Source: Campylorhamphus procurvoides
Taxonomy: Eukaryota > Chordata > Aves > Passeriformes > Dendrocolaptidae
Reading direction: 5' to 3'
Assembly (NCBI GenBank): GCA_013396655.1
Contig: WBMV01002651.1
Coordinates: 372,001 to 436,000, forward strand
DNA length: 64,000 nucleotides
Of this stretch, positions 37,401 through 49,355 are shown in pieces. The notes under the pieces are model-generated. The model made no database searches. It was given only the letters and a program-made list of their open reading frames with translations, and had not been told where the DNA came from. Position numbers and translations under genes: made by a program. Numbering within the stretch: the first letter of the stretch is position 1; every line of letters starts with the position of its first letter.

Positions 37401-40400
37401 TTACATGCAAAAAATCCACATATTGAAGTTAATTTCCCACCCTCGCAGTCAATGCAGAAGGCTGCCTACACAGCATGCAAGATATTTAAAAGCTTATCCC
37501 TGCACCAGTTTGGTTTACTGTCCAGCCAGGAAATGCTTCTGCCTCCCCCTGTTCAAAAGACATCAGTGTTATTCAAGTGTAGCAAGAGAAGCCATCATTC
37601 TGTCTGAAAGCAAAAAAACGTCACCCTTTGAGTATACAAACTGCAGGAAGCCTTTTGGGTTAGAAAAGACCAGGGGAAAAAATACACCAAGTACCTAAAG
37701 CGTATAGTTACCCTTTGATCCATGGAGAAAGATCTTTCTAGGGACTGGATCCTGTTGAAAGGGTTGCATAAGCAAGCTGAAATCTTTTTTTAAGCTCACT
37801 ATGGAAGCATTACAGTGTTATTACAGTGCCACCAGACTACGATAAGGAAGTGGCACGTAACATTGACTTCAAAGAAACCCCTTCTGGTGGCAAGTGTTAG
37901 CTGTGTTTTGATGTACTTGGCAAGCCCAAGGAGGCAGGGTCTTAAACATTTAAATCTCAAACACAAGCTTATAAAGCACTGCCTGCATTAGCGTGACACA
38001 GCATATTTGCTCCAGATCAAAGGTAGCCCCACACCCACCAGCCATTCCCTCCTTCAAAGCCTGCCTGAATAGACTCAAGCTAAAAGCTAAGCACAGAAGC
38101 AGCCAGAAGGAGTTGAAGGATCACTTGAACTTCTCAGGGAAATCTCCCTGGCTGCTCTTAGGCCAGCAATCCCCATGTGGTCAAAATGGGCTGGATTAAA
38201 TTGAAGCACATCAGTCAAGAGCCCAGTCCCTTCAGGTGCTCTTGAAGGCCAGCACTGCCAAAGCATGGCTGATACTGACTACTCTCTCCAAAGGACTCTT
38301 CTACAAGCTCCCTCCTGCCACCCCACACACAGAGTTAGCTAGAGAGAGTCTCCTCAGCTACAAGGCTAAAGTTAGCTGGTAACATGGAAACGCGTTCTCA
38401 CTACCCACATCTCCAGATGTCAGATTAATTTAAGCATATTTAACAATATTCAAAATCTATGCATTGCCAGGAAAACAAGTGCACTGATTTGCGCCCGTGA
38501 GAAATTCGAGTGACAAATCCAGAAGCAACACAGAAGTGATAAACAGGTTAGACAGTGGAAATAATCATGCATTTAGCCTTGGCTGTAATTGGTCAATACA
38601 AGGCTTTTAGCAAGCAAAAAGCATTTGCACAGAGACCTAGAAAATGAAGCACTGCCAAAGAGATCAGCTGCTAGAAGCAACACTGCCATCTCATGATTTT
38701 ATTTCAAGTCTCATGATATTCAGTACTTTTAACAGAGATTCAGCTGTTACACCTGAGCTATAAGTTGTTCAAAAAAAACCCCAAAACAACCAAACCCAAA
38801 TTTTCTAGCCTCCATCTTTTTCTGATAAAAAGACTAAATATGTAACCATTAACAATTCCCCAACAGGCAAAACTGATGAGCTCCAAGCACACCATTCAAA
38901 AATGAACCATATGCTTTTGGGTCATTACTTCCAACACCAGACCACCATCCCCACGAGCTAGGTAAGTGTAGCAGGTCAGTCGACAGATCAATTTGAGAAG
39001 CTTCAACTCTGCTCTACCAGCTCAAGAGCTCAACTTTAGGGCATCCAAGGGGAAAACCAAACAAACTGAGAGATAAGAGCCTGCACATTCCTTGCATTAC
39101 ACCTGCTAGATGGGACCAGAATATCCTAGAGCTTGGTAATTTTTCTAGTTCTTAGCAAAAACTGAACACACCTGACAGACAAACCACTCACAGATCCCCC
39201 CTCGCCCATTCATAATTTACTGGCAAAAGGGATTTACAAACAGGCAGTGGTTTGATGTTCACAAGCATGTGAAGAATCATTTAAATCTGAAGCAAGAGGT
39301 CTTCCACTGTTCAGAGCAATGCCTTGCTCTTCAGCTGAAAAGGATTGGAGACACAATCTGGACATCAACTCCTCTCCATGGTGTTTCTTGCCCTGGCACA
39401 AGCTTCTCCCCACCATGCTCTCCCTGGCATGCAAACCTGCTGAGATGCTTTCTCTGGCCTAGCAGTAGCAAGGAATAGCCCTGTACCTGCATCAATTTGA
39501 AACATCCTCTCTGAGATAAACACGCTCAAGGTCTCTTTTAATTTTATCCATTTTATTTCATCTGTGACGGCTGCAAGACTTCTAAGTACATCTAACAACC
39601 TGGGGCATTGATTTATTTTGGAATAGAAGGAACAGCTAAAGCCAGATTGCAGATACTCCCGATCCAAAGCAAGCCAGCCTCGCCAAGGAGCACATAGGGC
39701 AGAACACCCCGACTCCCCCAGCTAGTCTGCAGCTGCAACCCAGTGCCAAAACTGGAAGGAGATGCTTTGAGGCTTGACACAAGTTTCTCCCAGGTCACAT
39801 CTGCTCTTGGAGGTAATGCTCAGTAGAGGAACGCAAGCAGCTTTGAGAGCTGTACTCTTAGTGGTAGGTCTTGATTCAGAGGGGCACAACAGCAGATATT
39901 CTTGGAGGGCTTTTCTCAGTTCCTCCCCATAACTTCACTTAACAAGGAGAGATTTTTCTGGTCTATTATATTTTCAAAGGAGCAAACTGGAACAGCTGGG
40001 TTTGTGATTTCTTTCCTTTGCAGAGGAACACCAGTAGAGGCCACCACAAACTCAAGTGAACAGGTTTTCAGTCACAGGCAGGTGTGTGGGTTCACCCACA
40101 CCAAGGGGAAAAGAGATCGGACACAGGATCAGGGCTTCTGCCAAGTCTCGATCGGTGCTTGAACAAGGCATCAAAGCAAGCTTCATCACTAGGAGCCATA
40201 AGAAGCTCTTCACATATCACTCAGTTTTGATTTAATTCCTCTCTTCTTCAGTCTGAAGCTCATTATTACACTCAGAATAGCACAAATGAAAAAACAATAA
40301 TAAGACAGTATTTTGTGGGCATCATGCAAAGTGCTGTGGCATTCAGCAAAGAGAAATCCCAGTGAATCTTTACCAAGAGGCTGGAATTAAGCTGTCACCC

Positions 40401-43400
40401 CTACATCCTCTTCCAGTTTAAAATAAAGCCTCATCTACTGATGTCAAATCCCATTTCTGCCAGGAGAAACTAATATAGGCCAGCTGTTTTTCCTCTCAGT
40501 TTTCTCCCCAGTTCAACCACCACCTGAATTCCTATATATAAAATGACTCCATCATTATACCCACTCCTTTTTTAGAAACTGGCTGAACAAAGTACACAAA
40601 AAGCCATGCAAAAAGCCGTATCTGTCTGTACCACCAAACAAGGTTGCTTCAATTTAACAGTTATAAATTGCCACTGGAGTAACAAATGCAGTGTGACCTG
40701 GCCAGCTCAAGCCAAGACTTGTCTCAGAGCTTATACACACCAACCTAACTTCTACCTGATTAAGCCGTTGCTTAATCCAAAAGCTTTAATTAAAAAGCCA
40801 TTTTTCATTTCCTGAGCAAGAAGACTTTCAAGCAACATCTAGAACTTCTGCAAGCAGACTGCATAGTTCACCCTGTTAATGCATTTTTAAAAGAAACTAT
40901 AAACCCACAAACCCTCAAGTTGGGTGTCCAGGACTGCTTCTGGATCTTGGATGGGGACACTTAAAAGAACCAGCAGGCCCTTTTGAATCCCAACAGCAGT
41001 AAGGCCTCTCTTTGCCCTTTGCACTCTATTAAAATGACAACAGCATCTTCAAGTAAGGGCAGATTAGAATCCACATCCTGGCTCAAGCAGAGGGGTGTTT
41101 CATTGCAGATGTTGTGGAGACTGACCCAGGCATGAAGAGGTGCTCAGGTGTGGGCTGGATGGACATCAGAGTTACAAAATCCAGTTATGGCAAAGCAAGC
41201 CCACCTTTCCAATTCAGCTACAGGCAGTGCTGGGACCAGAGAGACAAGAACAACCAACCAGCTGCAGCAAACTACTGCTCCCAGCTGTTTCTGAGTTATT
41301 CTTCACTGTCTAGTTATGTGTTATTGAGCATTATGGGTTACTAACTGAGCATCACAGATTAATGCCATATAAATCAAGGTTAGAATGATCAATAGGAAGA
41401 AAGTGTATACATGCTTTTTCCCAACTGCTTATGTTATGTATTTGCTACTGAATGCACCTGTGGGTTCACAGATACTTTTATTTTTTAGATTCAGGTAGAC
41501 CTCCATCTGTCATTAGATCAATAGTCTATAAAGAAAAGAAAGACGCATGACAAAAGATTTTGAACATCTGAAAGGTTTCTGCAAAGAGGATCAGTGCGTA
41601 ACGTCCTCCCTATTCACCAGGGACAGACAGCACAGCTGGTTTAAAATGATGATAAAAAGAAATTTAGACTGGTTATTAGGAAACTGTGAGGAGGCAATGA
41701 TTGAGGGAAGAGGAGTAATGGAAAATAAAACAAAAGACAAATGCCTGTCCCAGGTGTAAGGCCCAGAACAGGTCACCTAGATGTGCACACAGTATCAGTC
41801 CCTGGAGGTTTTTCAGAACAGGTAACACAAAGGTGTGCTTGGAATTGCACAGAGACTGAAAGAAGCAGAACCAAGAGAGAACCAAGAGGATGAAGGTATC
41901 AGTGTGTTTTCTTACAGTGTCATGATTACCAGATTTAATTCATGGTTTTTGTCTTACAAATGCTTTTCACCAATAGCCATGTATCTTTTAGAGAGCTGAC
42001 AGGAGATTACCACTTAGGGAAAATTAATTCACCAGAGGTGAATGCCAATCTAAGACTTTTTAAAAGGCCTGAAGGGAGGAGGAGAAGCTCTTAGCCTCAA
42101 CAAGTCACCTCTGTCCCATCTTATGACTTGAACAACACTTCCCACCTTTCAACGCAAAGCAAAGACACATGCAAGGGGATTTGACAGATTTTTAGGAGTA
42201 CGGATATTGCAATTTCCTTTTTGATCCTAAGAGTGAGAGGGAATAGGGCTTTTTTTCACCAGATCAGCTACCCAGTTATTTTTTACTGGATGGTACATGA
42301 CAGAAAAGGGTATTTTGTTGTTCAGACATAAAGATCAATATTTTGAAAGCATAAAAATTATTTCTAGTTTAGGTCAATAAAAGAAGGTTGATCGTGCTGA
42401 GGTTTTTATTGACTCAAGGATAGTACAACTATGCTCTTTTCTTCCCTCTTTATGCTCATATATATTAATCCTTTAAAATGAAATTTTGCAGAAGTTGCTT
42501 TTCTTTGTTTAACTATGGAGTTAAATAAATGGTACCGCAATGCTCTGGATAATGCATAACAGCTTTTATCCACAGATTTTTGGCATCTCTGTCCTTAAAG
42601 CTGTCACAGAAAGCAATAGAAAATTTGAAAGTAAGACCAGGAATTTCTGAAAATCTTTTATAGTTCATTAGTGACCAGATCTTTCCAGTATCTCCTAAGA
42701 TTTATGCAATTCTTTCCATACATTGGTATTGGCTGCACTCCACAAATGTCACTATTCAACATATGTATTTGCTCTGTTTGGTCATCAGCTTCTTAGAAGC
42801 AATTTTTCCATTTAGGAAAAGTCCAGTTATGAACCTATAATACAATAACCTTAACCACATAACAGTGATAAGTTTCAATGACAGTTTGATTAAAAACCAC
42901 CAGATATATTTTAGACAAAATTTTACAAGACGTTAAAATCCAGCATCAATGGTTCAAAACACTCAATAGCTCTCTTCAATGTCAGAAAACACTTCAATGA
43001 GTGTCTATGTAAATACTTCAGGAATTGCTACAGCTTTTAATCCAGTAACATGGAATAATAATTTCAAATATTTTATGTGTGCCTCTGAAATCAGTTACAT
43101 CACACAACTGCACTCATACATGGAAGTAGTTGCAGAGGTAGGTAATCCTACAGTGACACACAAAGGATCAAGGTGCACAACTCCCTGATTTCTCCCTCTC
43201 CTAGCTAGTTAATGTGCTTAACGAGAGAATGGTGGCACTGAGAGCTAAGGCACTGACAACTTTGATATGGAAGATCACAGTCCCATTACCATAGATCCTT
43301 CATACACTGAGAATACACAAGTAAGTATGTGATTGAGCAGGGCAAACAAGCTCTCAGCTCCCAATCGAATTTACTGACTCCCAAACAGCACTGTAGTAAG

Positions 43401-44375
43401 CATCCTGTTTGGTTTTATTATTTCTCTTTTTCTTTTCAACTGAAACACAAGTGTCACTGATCATCCAAACTCACAGAAAATAAATAAAAAAACCAAACCT
43501 CAGCTTAAACACAATACTTTTTCAAGCTGGGGAAAACTACTAACATTTGCTGTACTGTTTATTCTGGCTTCTTAAAATGATGATCTGATCCTTGAGCAGA
43601 TAGTAACCAATGAACCAATTAGTTCCACTAGCTAATGTATAGAGAAATTCCTAAAATTTCATCAACTTTTTAAAATAAATGTTTGCTATTTCAAGGCGAA
43701 AATGGAAAATTGTCTTGTGTTATCTGATGCCCCTTCCATGTGTGGCTGTCCAGTCTTTGCATTATGCAGAGATCACACAGTCAACCATGAATTCTCATAA
43801 AATGGCCTGACTCATTAAATAATGCTTAAACAAGAAGCACTCATACTAAATCTTCCATTAATGAAGTATTCAGAAGGTGCTGGCCATTAACAAAAAACAG
43901 TAATAGGCTATAAGACTAGATCGTAAGGGTGGAGGAGAGGACAAAAGTGTAATAAGTGAGAGATGAAACTTAACCTCATTGCAGAGTCTTCACAGCAGGA
44001 CATTTACTAAAAGTTGTGTATGACACTACAAGGTCACATACAGCTGTTAAGAGTTATAGGAACACATTCCCACCGATATTTAGTGTCTATTTAAAATGTG
44101 ACTTGCGCCTTTTTCACCTAGAGAGTCGTAACAAATCACAGATAAATTAAGCTTCCCTGTGAAGTTTGGCAGTAGTTTGAAAGACCAGTTGTCTGTCAGG
44201 ACCTTCTCAAGTAACTCTGATAATAAGCATGAAAAGTCTTTTTCATGCCAGGGATTTCTCTCCCACAGTTATGTGTCCGTATTTCCCTGAAGGGGGTGCA
44301 GGAGAAATGGGGGAAGAAACAGGACCATACACACCTCACGAAGGTGTGTTATGAACTCTGCAGATTTAGCCAGAG
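34403..44375. other. no gene recognised
   Basis: Ten kilobases of AT-rich DNA. The longest frame is 140 codons on the minus strand (35320-34898), with a nested frame in another phase; it has several hydrophobic runs but no recognised family. A 14-base T run sits at 37071-37084. The patch 38480-38640 has several homeodomain-like TAAT/ATTGG motifs and could be regulatory, but nothing in a single sequence proves it. Confidence 0.5.
37071..37084 (+). repeat. poly-T tract (14 T)
   Basis: A simple homopolymer continued by CTTTCT. It has no associated CR1 or retroposed-gene end, so it is not a poly(A) tail of a visible insertion. Confidence 0.85.
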
Positions 44376-44640
44376 TCATTTGGAAGGGACCTCTGTAGGT
44401 GATTCAATCCTTTGACCAGCTGAATTTTGAAAATATCCAAGGTCAGAGTTTCTACAACCTCTCTGAGTGACTTCCTGCACTTAACCACTCTCACTACAGC
44501 TTTTTCTCTTCATATCCAATAAAAAAAACTCTCTTACTGTAACAAGTGACAACTGACCCCTGTCTCTGTGGTGTGCATATATAAGAAGTATTTATCCTGT
44601 CCTTGTGCTGTGCACATATGAGAAGTATTTATCTGCACTT
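44376..44640 (-). mobile_element. CR1 LINE 3' fragment, degraded
   Basis: The stretch 'tttggaagggacctctgtaggtgattcaatcc', then 'ttgaaaatatccaaggtcagagtttctacaacctctctgagtgac', follows the order of inverted CR1 3' sequence (3' end at left), with many substitutions. The extreme CR1 terminus is not clear. The right edge is uncertain because a 29-base local duplication (44568-44596 and 44605-44633) occurs inside it. Confidence 0.65.
44568..44633 (+). repeat. tandem duplication, two copies, period 37
   Basis: Copy one at 44568-44596 and copy two at 44605-44633 share 26 of 29 bases (GTGSTGTGCAYATATRAGAAGTATTTATC), separated by a short spacer. It lies in or next to the degraded CR1 fragment and probably reflects local slippage or duplication. 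Confidence 0.8.
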
Positions 44641-45402
44641 TCTCCACACACCTCCATTATGATAGGGGGATTAGACCCGCCCCTCAACACCCCAGTCTTC
44701 TTTCTTTCCTCTGATTCCTTTCTCACATGCTCCAGTCCCCTAAATATTTCACTGGATTTCTGCTGGACTTCTCTGATCTCTCAATCCAATATAAAGCAGT
44801 TACAACGAAGTGACAGATCAAGAAGCAACAAGTCATTATTAATCTGCTTTGAGCATTTTAGTGGATTTTACACTCACGGAACAGAGAAGCACCAAAAATC
44901 TTTCTCGAAACAAGCAGTGATCATAACAAAGTACTTCAAAAGGCTTGCTCTTCTTTTCCTGCAACAGTGAGGTTTGTCAATGACTTCAGCCTTGTTGACC
45001 TCTCACTAAGAGCCACCACACTTGTCAAAAGTCTTCTACCATAATAGAAAAAAAAAAGAATAAATCTAATTGCACTGTAAAAACAACAAAGATCAATCAA
45101 AACAGCATTCAGATAAACATCAAATTTGCTGGACCTGAAGAGTTGACTTCTTTAATTACAAGCTGTAATGGACAACTAGGAAGTTCAACAGGAATTTTCA
45201 TAACATTTTCCAGCAAATATAACATAAGCATTTGTTGCTGTAGGCCTTTCATGAATTTGTAGATTTTTATACTTCTAGGTATACTTCTCACATGTAGCAT
45301 AGCTGCAACCTCTAACCCTGTGTTAGCTGTCTTAAGGGTCAGATAATAGCTGGAACACTGCACAAGGAAAACATGTACCAGAGCTAAGGCAACTAGATAC
45401 CA
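44641..45402. other. no gene recognised
   Basis: Ordinary AT-rich DNA. The 121-codon + frame beginning at 44605 starts in the duplicated CR1 fragment and reads on to 44970; its second part has no family resemblance. An A run lies near 45050. Confidence 0.5.
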
Positions 45403-45619
45403 TGTTAGTCAAAACAAGAAAGGAAAGCCCAGCAACCTTGGAGAAGCTCCAATAAGGCAAAGGGGTCTTAAGACCTCCAACTCAATTCTAGGAGAGGCGT
45501 GCCATGAGGCGGAACCAAGGGAAGTTCTGGGCATAGACAAATCTTAGATTGGATGGGACCTTTAGATATGATAATTGAGTATAGTTACAAAATTAGCATG
45601 CTGCCATATAGACGAGGCT

Positions 45620-45620
45620 N
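45620..45620. other. ambiguous base (N)
   Basis: The only non-ACGT character in the window, within the LTR-like insertion. It marks an assembly ambiguity, possibly an unresolved polymorphism or a collapsed repeat copy. Confidence 0.99.
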
Positions 45621-45738
45621 ACACCTTTCGGATTAATTTACTCTTCATGTTTTGAAGCGGCGGTGCTTAGAGAAGAGCTATGGTATTGCTGAGGCCATGA
45701 GTTCATCCTAGCACCGGTTTTTTCTATCTGTTACTTAT

Positions 45739-45750
45739 CAACACGTGTTG
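45739..45750. promoter_or_regulatory. palindromic E-box (CAACACGTGTTG)
   Basis: A perfect 12-base palindrome centred on CACGTG, the high-affinity E-box for bHLH-zip factors, directly beside the T-rich array of the LTR-like insertion. Binding is inferred from the motif alone. Confidence 0.45.
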
Positions 45751-45806
45751 TACTCTTTTATACTTTTTATACTCTATATACTCTTTTATACTCCTTTATA
45801 TTCTGT
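45751..45806. repeat. short tandem array, period about 10 bp
   Basis: Five to six degenerate copies of TACTCTTTTA. On the minus strand each copy reads as TATAAAAG(A/G)G-like sequence, so the array is either a TATA-box cluster or simple slippage. Confidence 0.8.
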
Positions 45807-45897
45807 ACCCCGAAACCCTATCAGTAAAGAACTCTTCTCTGCTTTACCCATATAAAGTTGTCTTGGAAAGGTTTTTTCCCCCTTCCTTAAGGCAACA

Positions 45898-48866
45898 CAT
45901 TGCATGGTAAGACAGAAGGATTACAATACTGAATAAATACATGTACATTCATGTGCATATATGTGCACTAAGCATTTTCATTGGCTTACAGGAAGGAAAA
46001 TCCAAAGAAGTCTGTGTTCTGACTGATTTTACAGGAGTAGTAGTCTCCTGCAAACAAATACAGTTTAGCTGTCCAAGCCCCAACTCAGCTCCATAAAGCC
46101 ATTTCAGAAACAGCATTCTACCTCCCACCCAATAAACAAAAAATGACTTTCCACATTGGTGTAGAATTCTTTCGGCTCAAAAGCTAAACAAACCAAACCA
46201 AACCAGAAATTTCTCAGCAAGTGCTTCACATCACATAAGCCACCTCCCCATCCAGAGTCTGCAAAAATCACGAGACTTCAAAACTGACCTATATCAAATG
46301 AAAAGCATGTAGCAGTCATTTGGAGTTTTTTAAGAGTAAAATACTTTTGACTGATTTATTTAGTAAGTGCATTTTAATAATTTTAGATTGACAGCCTGCT
46401 CATTTAGCTAAATTAAGTTGGCAAAGAAAGAAAACAAGCAAATGTATAATACGACAGTGAATGCACTCATGTTGTTTTGAGGCAGAGAAAAAAAATCTGC
46501 ACACCAGAAATAACTTTCACACTAGTAGAAAGGTTGTCAAGAGACCCCTGTGCACAGTGATATGTGTCCAGAGAGGAACTGAAACACATAGCTTCTACCA
46601 TATACTGCTTGATCAGGTTTGCTTATGAGGATACAAAGCAAACACACCTGGGTTTCCACTTCAACTATCCATCTTTCCAATGGTACAACCACTAAACAGG
46701 TAGATGGCTTCCTCTTTGCTAGAACTGGATGAGATTTTTCTCTAAGTCATTTTAGAAAGCAGAATAAAACGGAGAGGGTTTTTAGATAAGACTATAGATA
46801 ATTGCAGCAAGCTCTCCTCCTGCAGACCAAGCAAAAAGCAGCAATACTGTGCAACAATTTTGACTGGGACTGAAAACACCATTTTCTTGTGCATATCCCA
46901 AGAACTGCTAAAGCAGCAAACAGATTATTACAAGTAAACAGTTTGCACCAGCTGGTTCTAGCAATGAGGCAGGTAGGAAATTGCTGTGGGGAGATGGGAC
47001 AAAATGCATTCTCAACCAGTAAACTAGGAACTGAAAAAGGAGACAAAAGTCCAGCAACTCACCATAAAAGGCACTGTACGTTAAAAAGACCCAGAATGTT
47101 TACACCTCCATAATACAGACAACTATATGTTCAAGTTCTTTGCTCAAATTTAATGAATGAGACTTCTCTCTTACAATGCTTTATAATCAAATTATTATGG
47201 ACTGATCACTATTAATGAAAAACAAAGTAGACTGATCCTCTTAGAAACTGCAAACAGTGAAAGAGGTGCAGCCTAAACATCTTCACTCAGAGGAGATACA
47301 GGCGGCAAAGACACTACCAATGACAAAGTCAAAAACTGCACAAAGAGGCTACTGTGGCAAAAAGGCACTCTCCATTTCTCCTTCTTCCCTTACTACTTAG
47401 AGAGCAATATCAAGATTTAAGTCTGCAAGGGAAAATACATACTTTCATATTTCACTTAATAAACAATAAGTTTATTATTGTAAGTCTTGAAAATGGAACT
47501 CTGCTGAATCTAAGCATCACTGAGATCGATGCCAACTCAGTAATTATCTTTGCACACACTCCTCCTCTGAAAAATGGCCTTATGAATCAAAACACATTCA
47601 AGCGCAGTTCTATAGGAAAAAAAAATTCCAATTTTGCCTGCCCAGAATCAATTTCTGGCCCTCTCAAACAGTGAAGATTCCTGTTCTTAGCTTTATTTTA
47701 AGAGTACTGAAACAGATTACAAAAACATACCTCAAGTGCAGGGCAGCAAAGTTGCTGGTACTCATCTGCAAGAGTTCAATTTTTCATTCTTCTCAATTTC
47801 TACAACTGCCAAAAGGTATGCAATTTAAATTTCTATTTCAGTTTATTGCTTTAATTATACAATCTGTACCTTCAGCTTACGTAATGATTATATACTTAGC
47901 AAGCAGATGCAGACTAACACACAAGTTGGAGGATGTCAGACTTCGAACAAGTGGCAGAAGAAGGGGAAGAAACATATCATGATACATAGTATTTCCATAA
48001 ATCATTTTCACAAAGCAGTCACAAAGAAAGCATTTATCTGAAACTAAGTAATTTAGTGCTGTGCTGGTCTGTTTTCCAGCTGCAAATTAAACTCTAGCAC
48101 AGAAAAGAATGTACTAAACCTGTTCCAAAATGACCAGATGTGCACACTCAAACACCATTCACACCACTCTGGTGAACAGCTGGAAACAAGTTTTGACACG
48201 GGCAACACTGCAGTTTAGTAGCGACAGACAGTATCATGTGAATTATAACCAAGTGATATGCTTCAGCCAAAGCTAAACAAAAACCTAGGGACATTACAGG
48301 AATCCTTTCAATATCCAGGGAACATTAATGCTAAATTCAACAGGAAAAATCAGCACTGACCTTTTACAAAAACACACAGATTAAACAGCTAGGGAGCAAA
48401 AAAAATTACTGTTTAGATGAAGTGACAAATGCACTTCTGACACACATCTCCCAGTCATCCCTCCTTGCCATTCCTCTTGTCCCACATTGCGGTGCAGTCT
48501 CAGAGCACACAAACTGACTTTCTTTTTAATGAAACTAAGCCAAAACCTGCTCCAGGAGCACACAATGCACCTCAACCAGATCTAATATGACATGACCCTC
48601 CACACTACAGTATCATGTTCAGCAAGGACACTGGGACCTTATACACAGTGGTTTCACTCTGCAGAGCCAACCCTAAAGAGTCACACTCCTTGCCTGCACA
48701 GGACATGGCCACCTCTGCCTGCACCCACCAGTGCACACAGCCCTGCTCTGTGCAGACCTGGACCTAGTGTAGAAGAGCCACAGCTCTCATCAGGTCCACC
48801 TAGAGATGCAGGTTTCAGCTGCTGGGCTGCAACAAGCTGTGGGACATGTCCAGTTTGCTTAAAAAT
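45898..48866. other. no gene recognised
   Basis: AT-rich DNA with frames of at most 106 codons on both strands and no family resemblance. A short AAACC tandem lies near 46186-46206. No repeat family is recognised. Confidence 0.55.
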
Positions 48867-49355
48867 ATCATAGCATCATAGAATGGCTGGGGTTGGAAGG
48901 AACCTTAAAGAACATATAGTTCCAACTCCCCTAAAATGGACAGGGACACCTTCCACTAGACCAGTGCTCAGAGTTCCACCCAGTCTGGCCTTAAACACTT
49001 CCAAGGATGGGGCAGCCACAACTTCTCTGGGCAACCTGTTCCAGTGCCTTGCCACTCTCACAGTAAGGAATTTCTTCCTAATATCTAACATAAGCCTACA
49101 TTTTTCGGTTTGAGGCCATTTCCCCGTCCTGTCACTACATCCTCTTGTAAAAAATCCCCTCTCCATCTTTCCTACAGGCTCCCTTCAGTTCTTGGAAGCC
49201 ACAAATTAGGTCACCCCCAAGCCTTCTCTTTTCAAAGCTGAAGAAACCCACTTCTCTCAGCCTTTCTTCATAGTAGAGGTGCTCCGTTCCTCTAATCGAT
49301 TTGGTGGCCTTTCTATCTGAATAAGCTCTCTAGAACCTCAGAAGTTGTGCTGCAG
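48867..49355 (-). mobile_element. CR1 LINE 3' fragment, different subfamily
   Basis: It begins with the inverted CR1 end (ATCATAGCATCATAGAATGG) and runs through typical 3' sequence; the minus-strand frame 49166-48876 contains WNRLPREVVAAPSLEVFK, the conserved C-terminal LINE segment. The wording of this segment and of the 3' end differs from the 24 kb and 34 kb copies, so it belongs to another avian CR1 subfamily. The frame is interrupted upstream, and the copy fades out around 49310-49355. Confidence 0.93.

Larger units (their letters stand above)
45403..45897. mobile_element. LTR-like insertion, family not identified
   Basis: About 495 bases bounded by TGTT...AACA, the terminal inverted dinucleotides expected of an LTR. 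Its composition differs from both flanks: roughly nine CpG survive (for example in GAGGCGTGCC, AAGCGGCGG, CACCGG, CACGTG, CCCGAAA), which suggests a fairly young or unmethylated insertion. A 10-bp-period T-rich array (45751-45806) is followed by an AGTAAA hexamer and CATATAAAG. Read on the other strand, the array gives several TATAAAAG boxes, so orientation is open. A 9-base direct repeat, TAAGGCAAC, occurs at 45385-45393 and 45888-45896 and could be a target duplication for slightly different boundaries (insert 45394-45887). No internal retroviral genes flank it. Confidence 0.45.
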
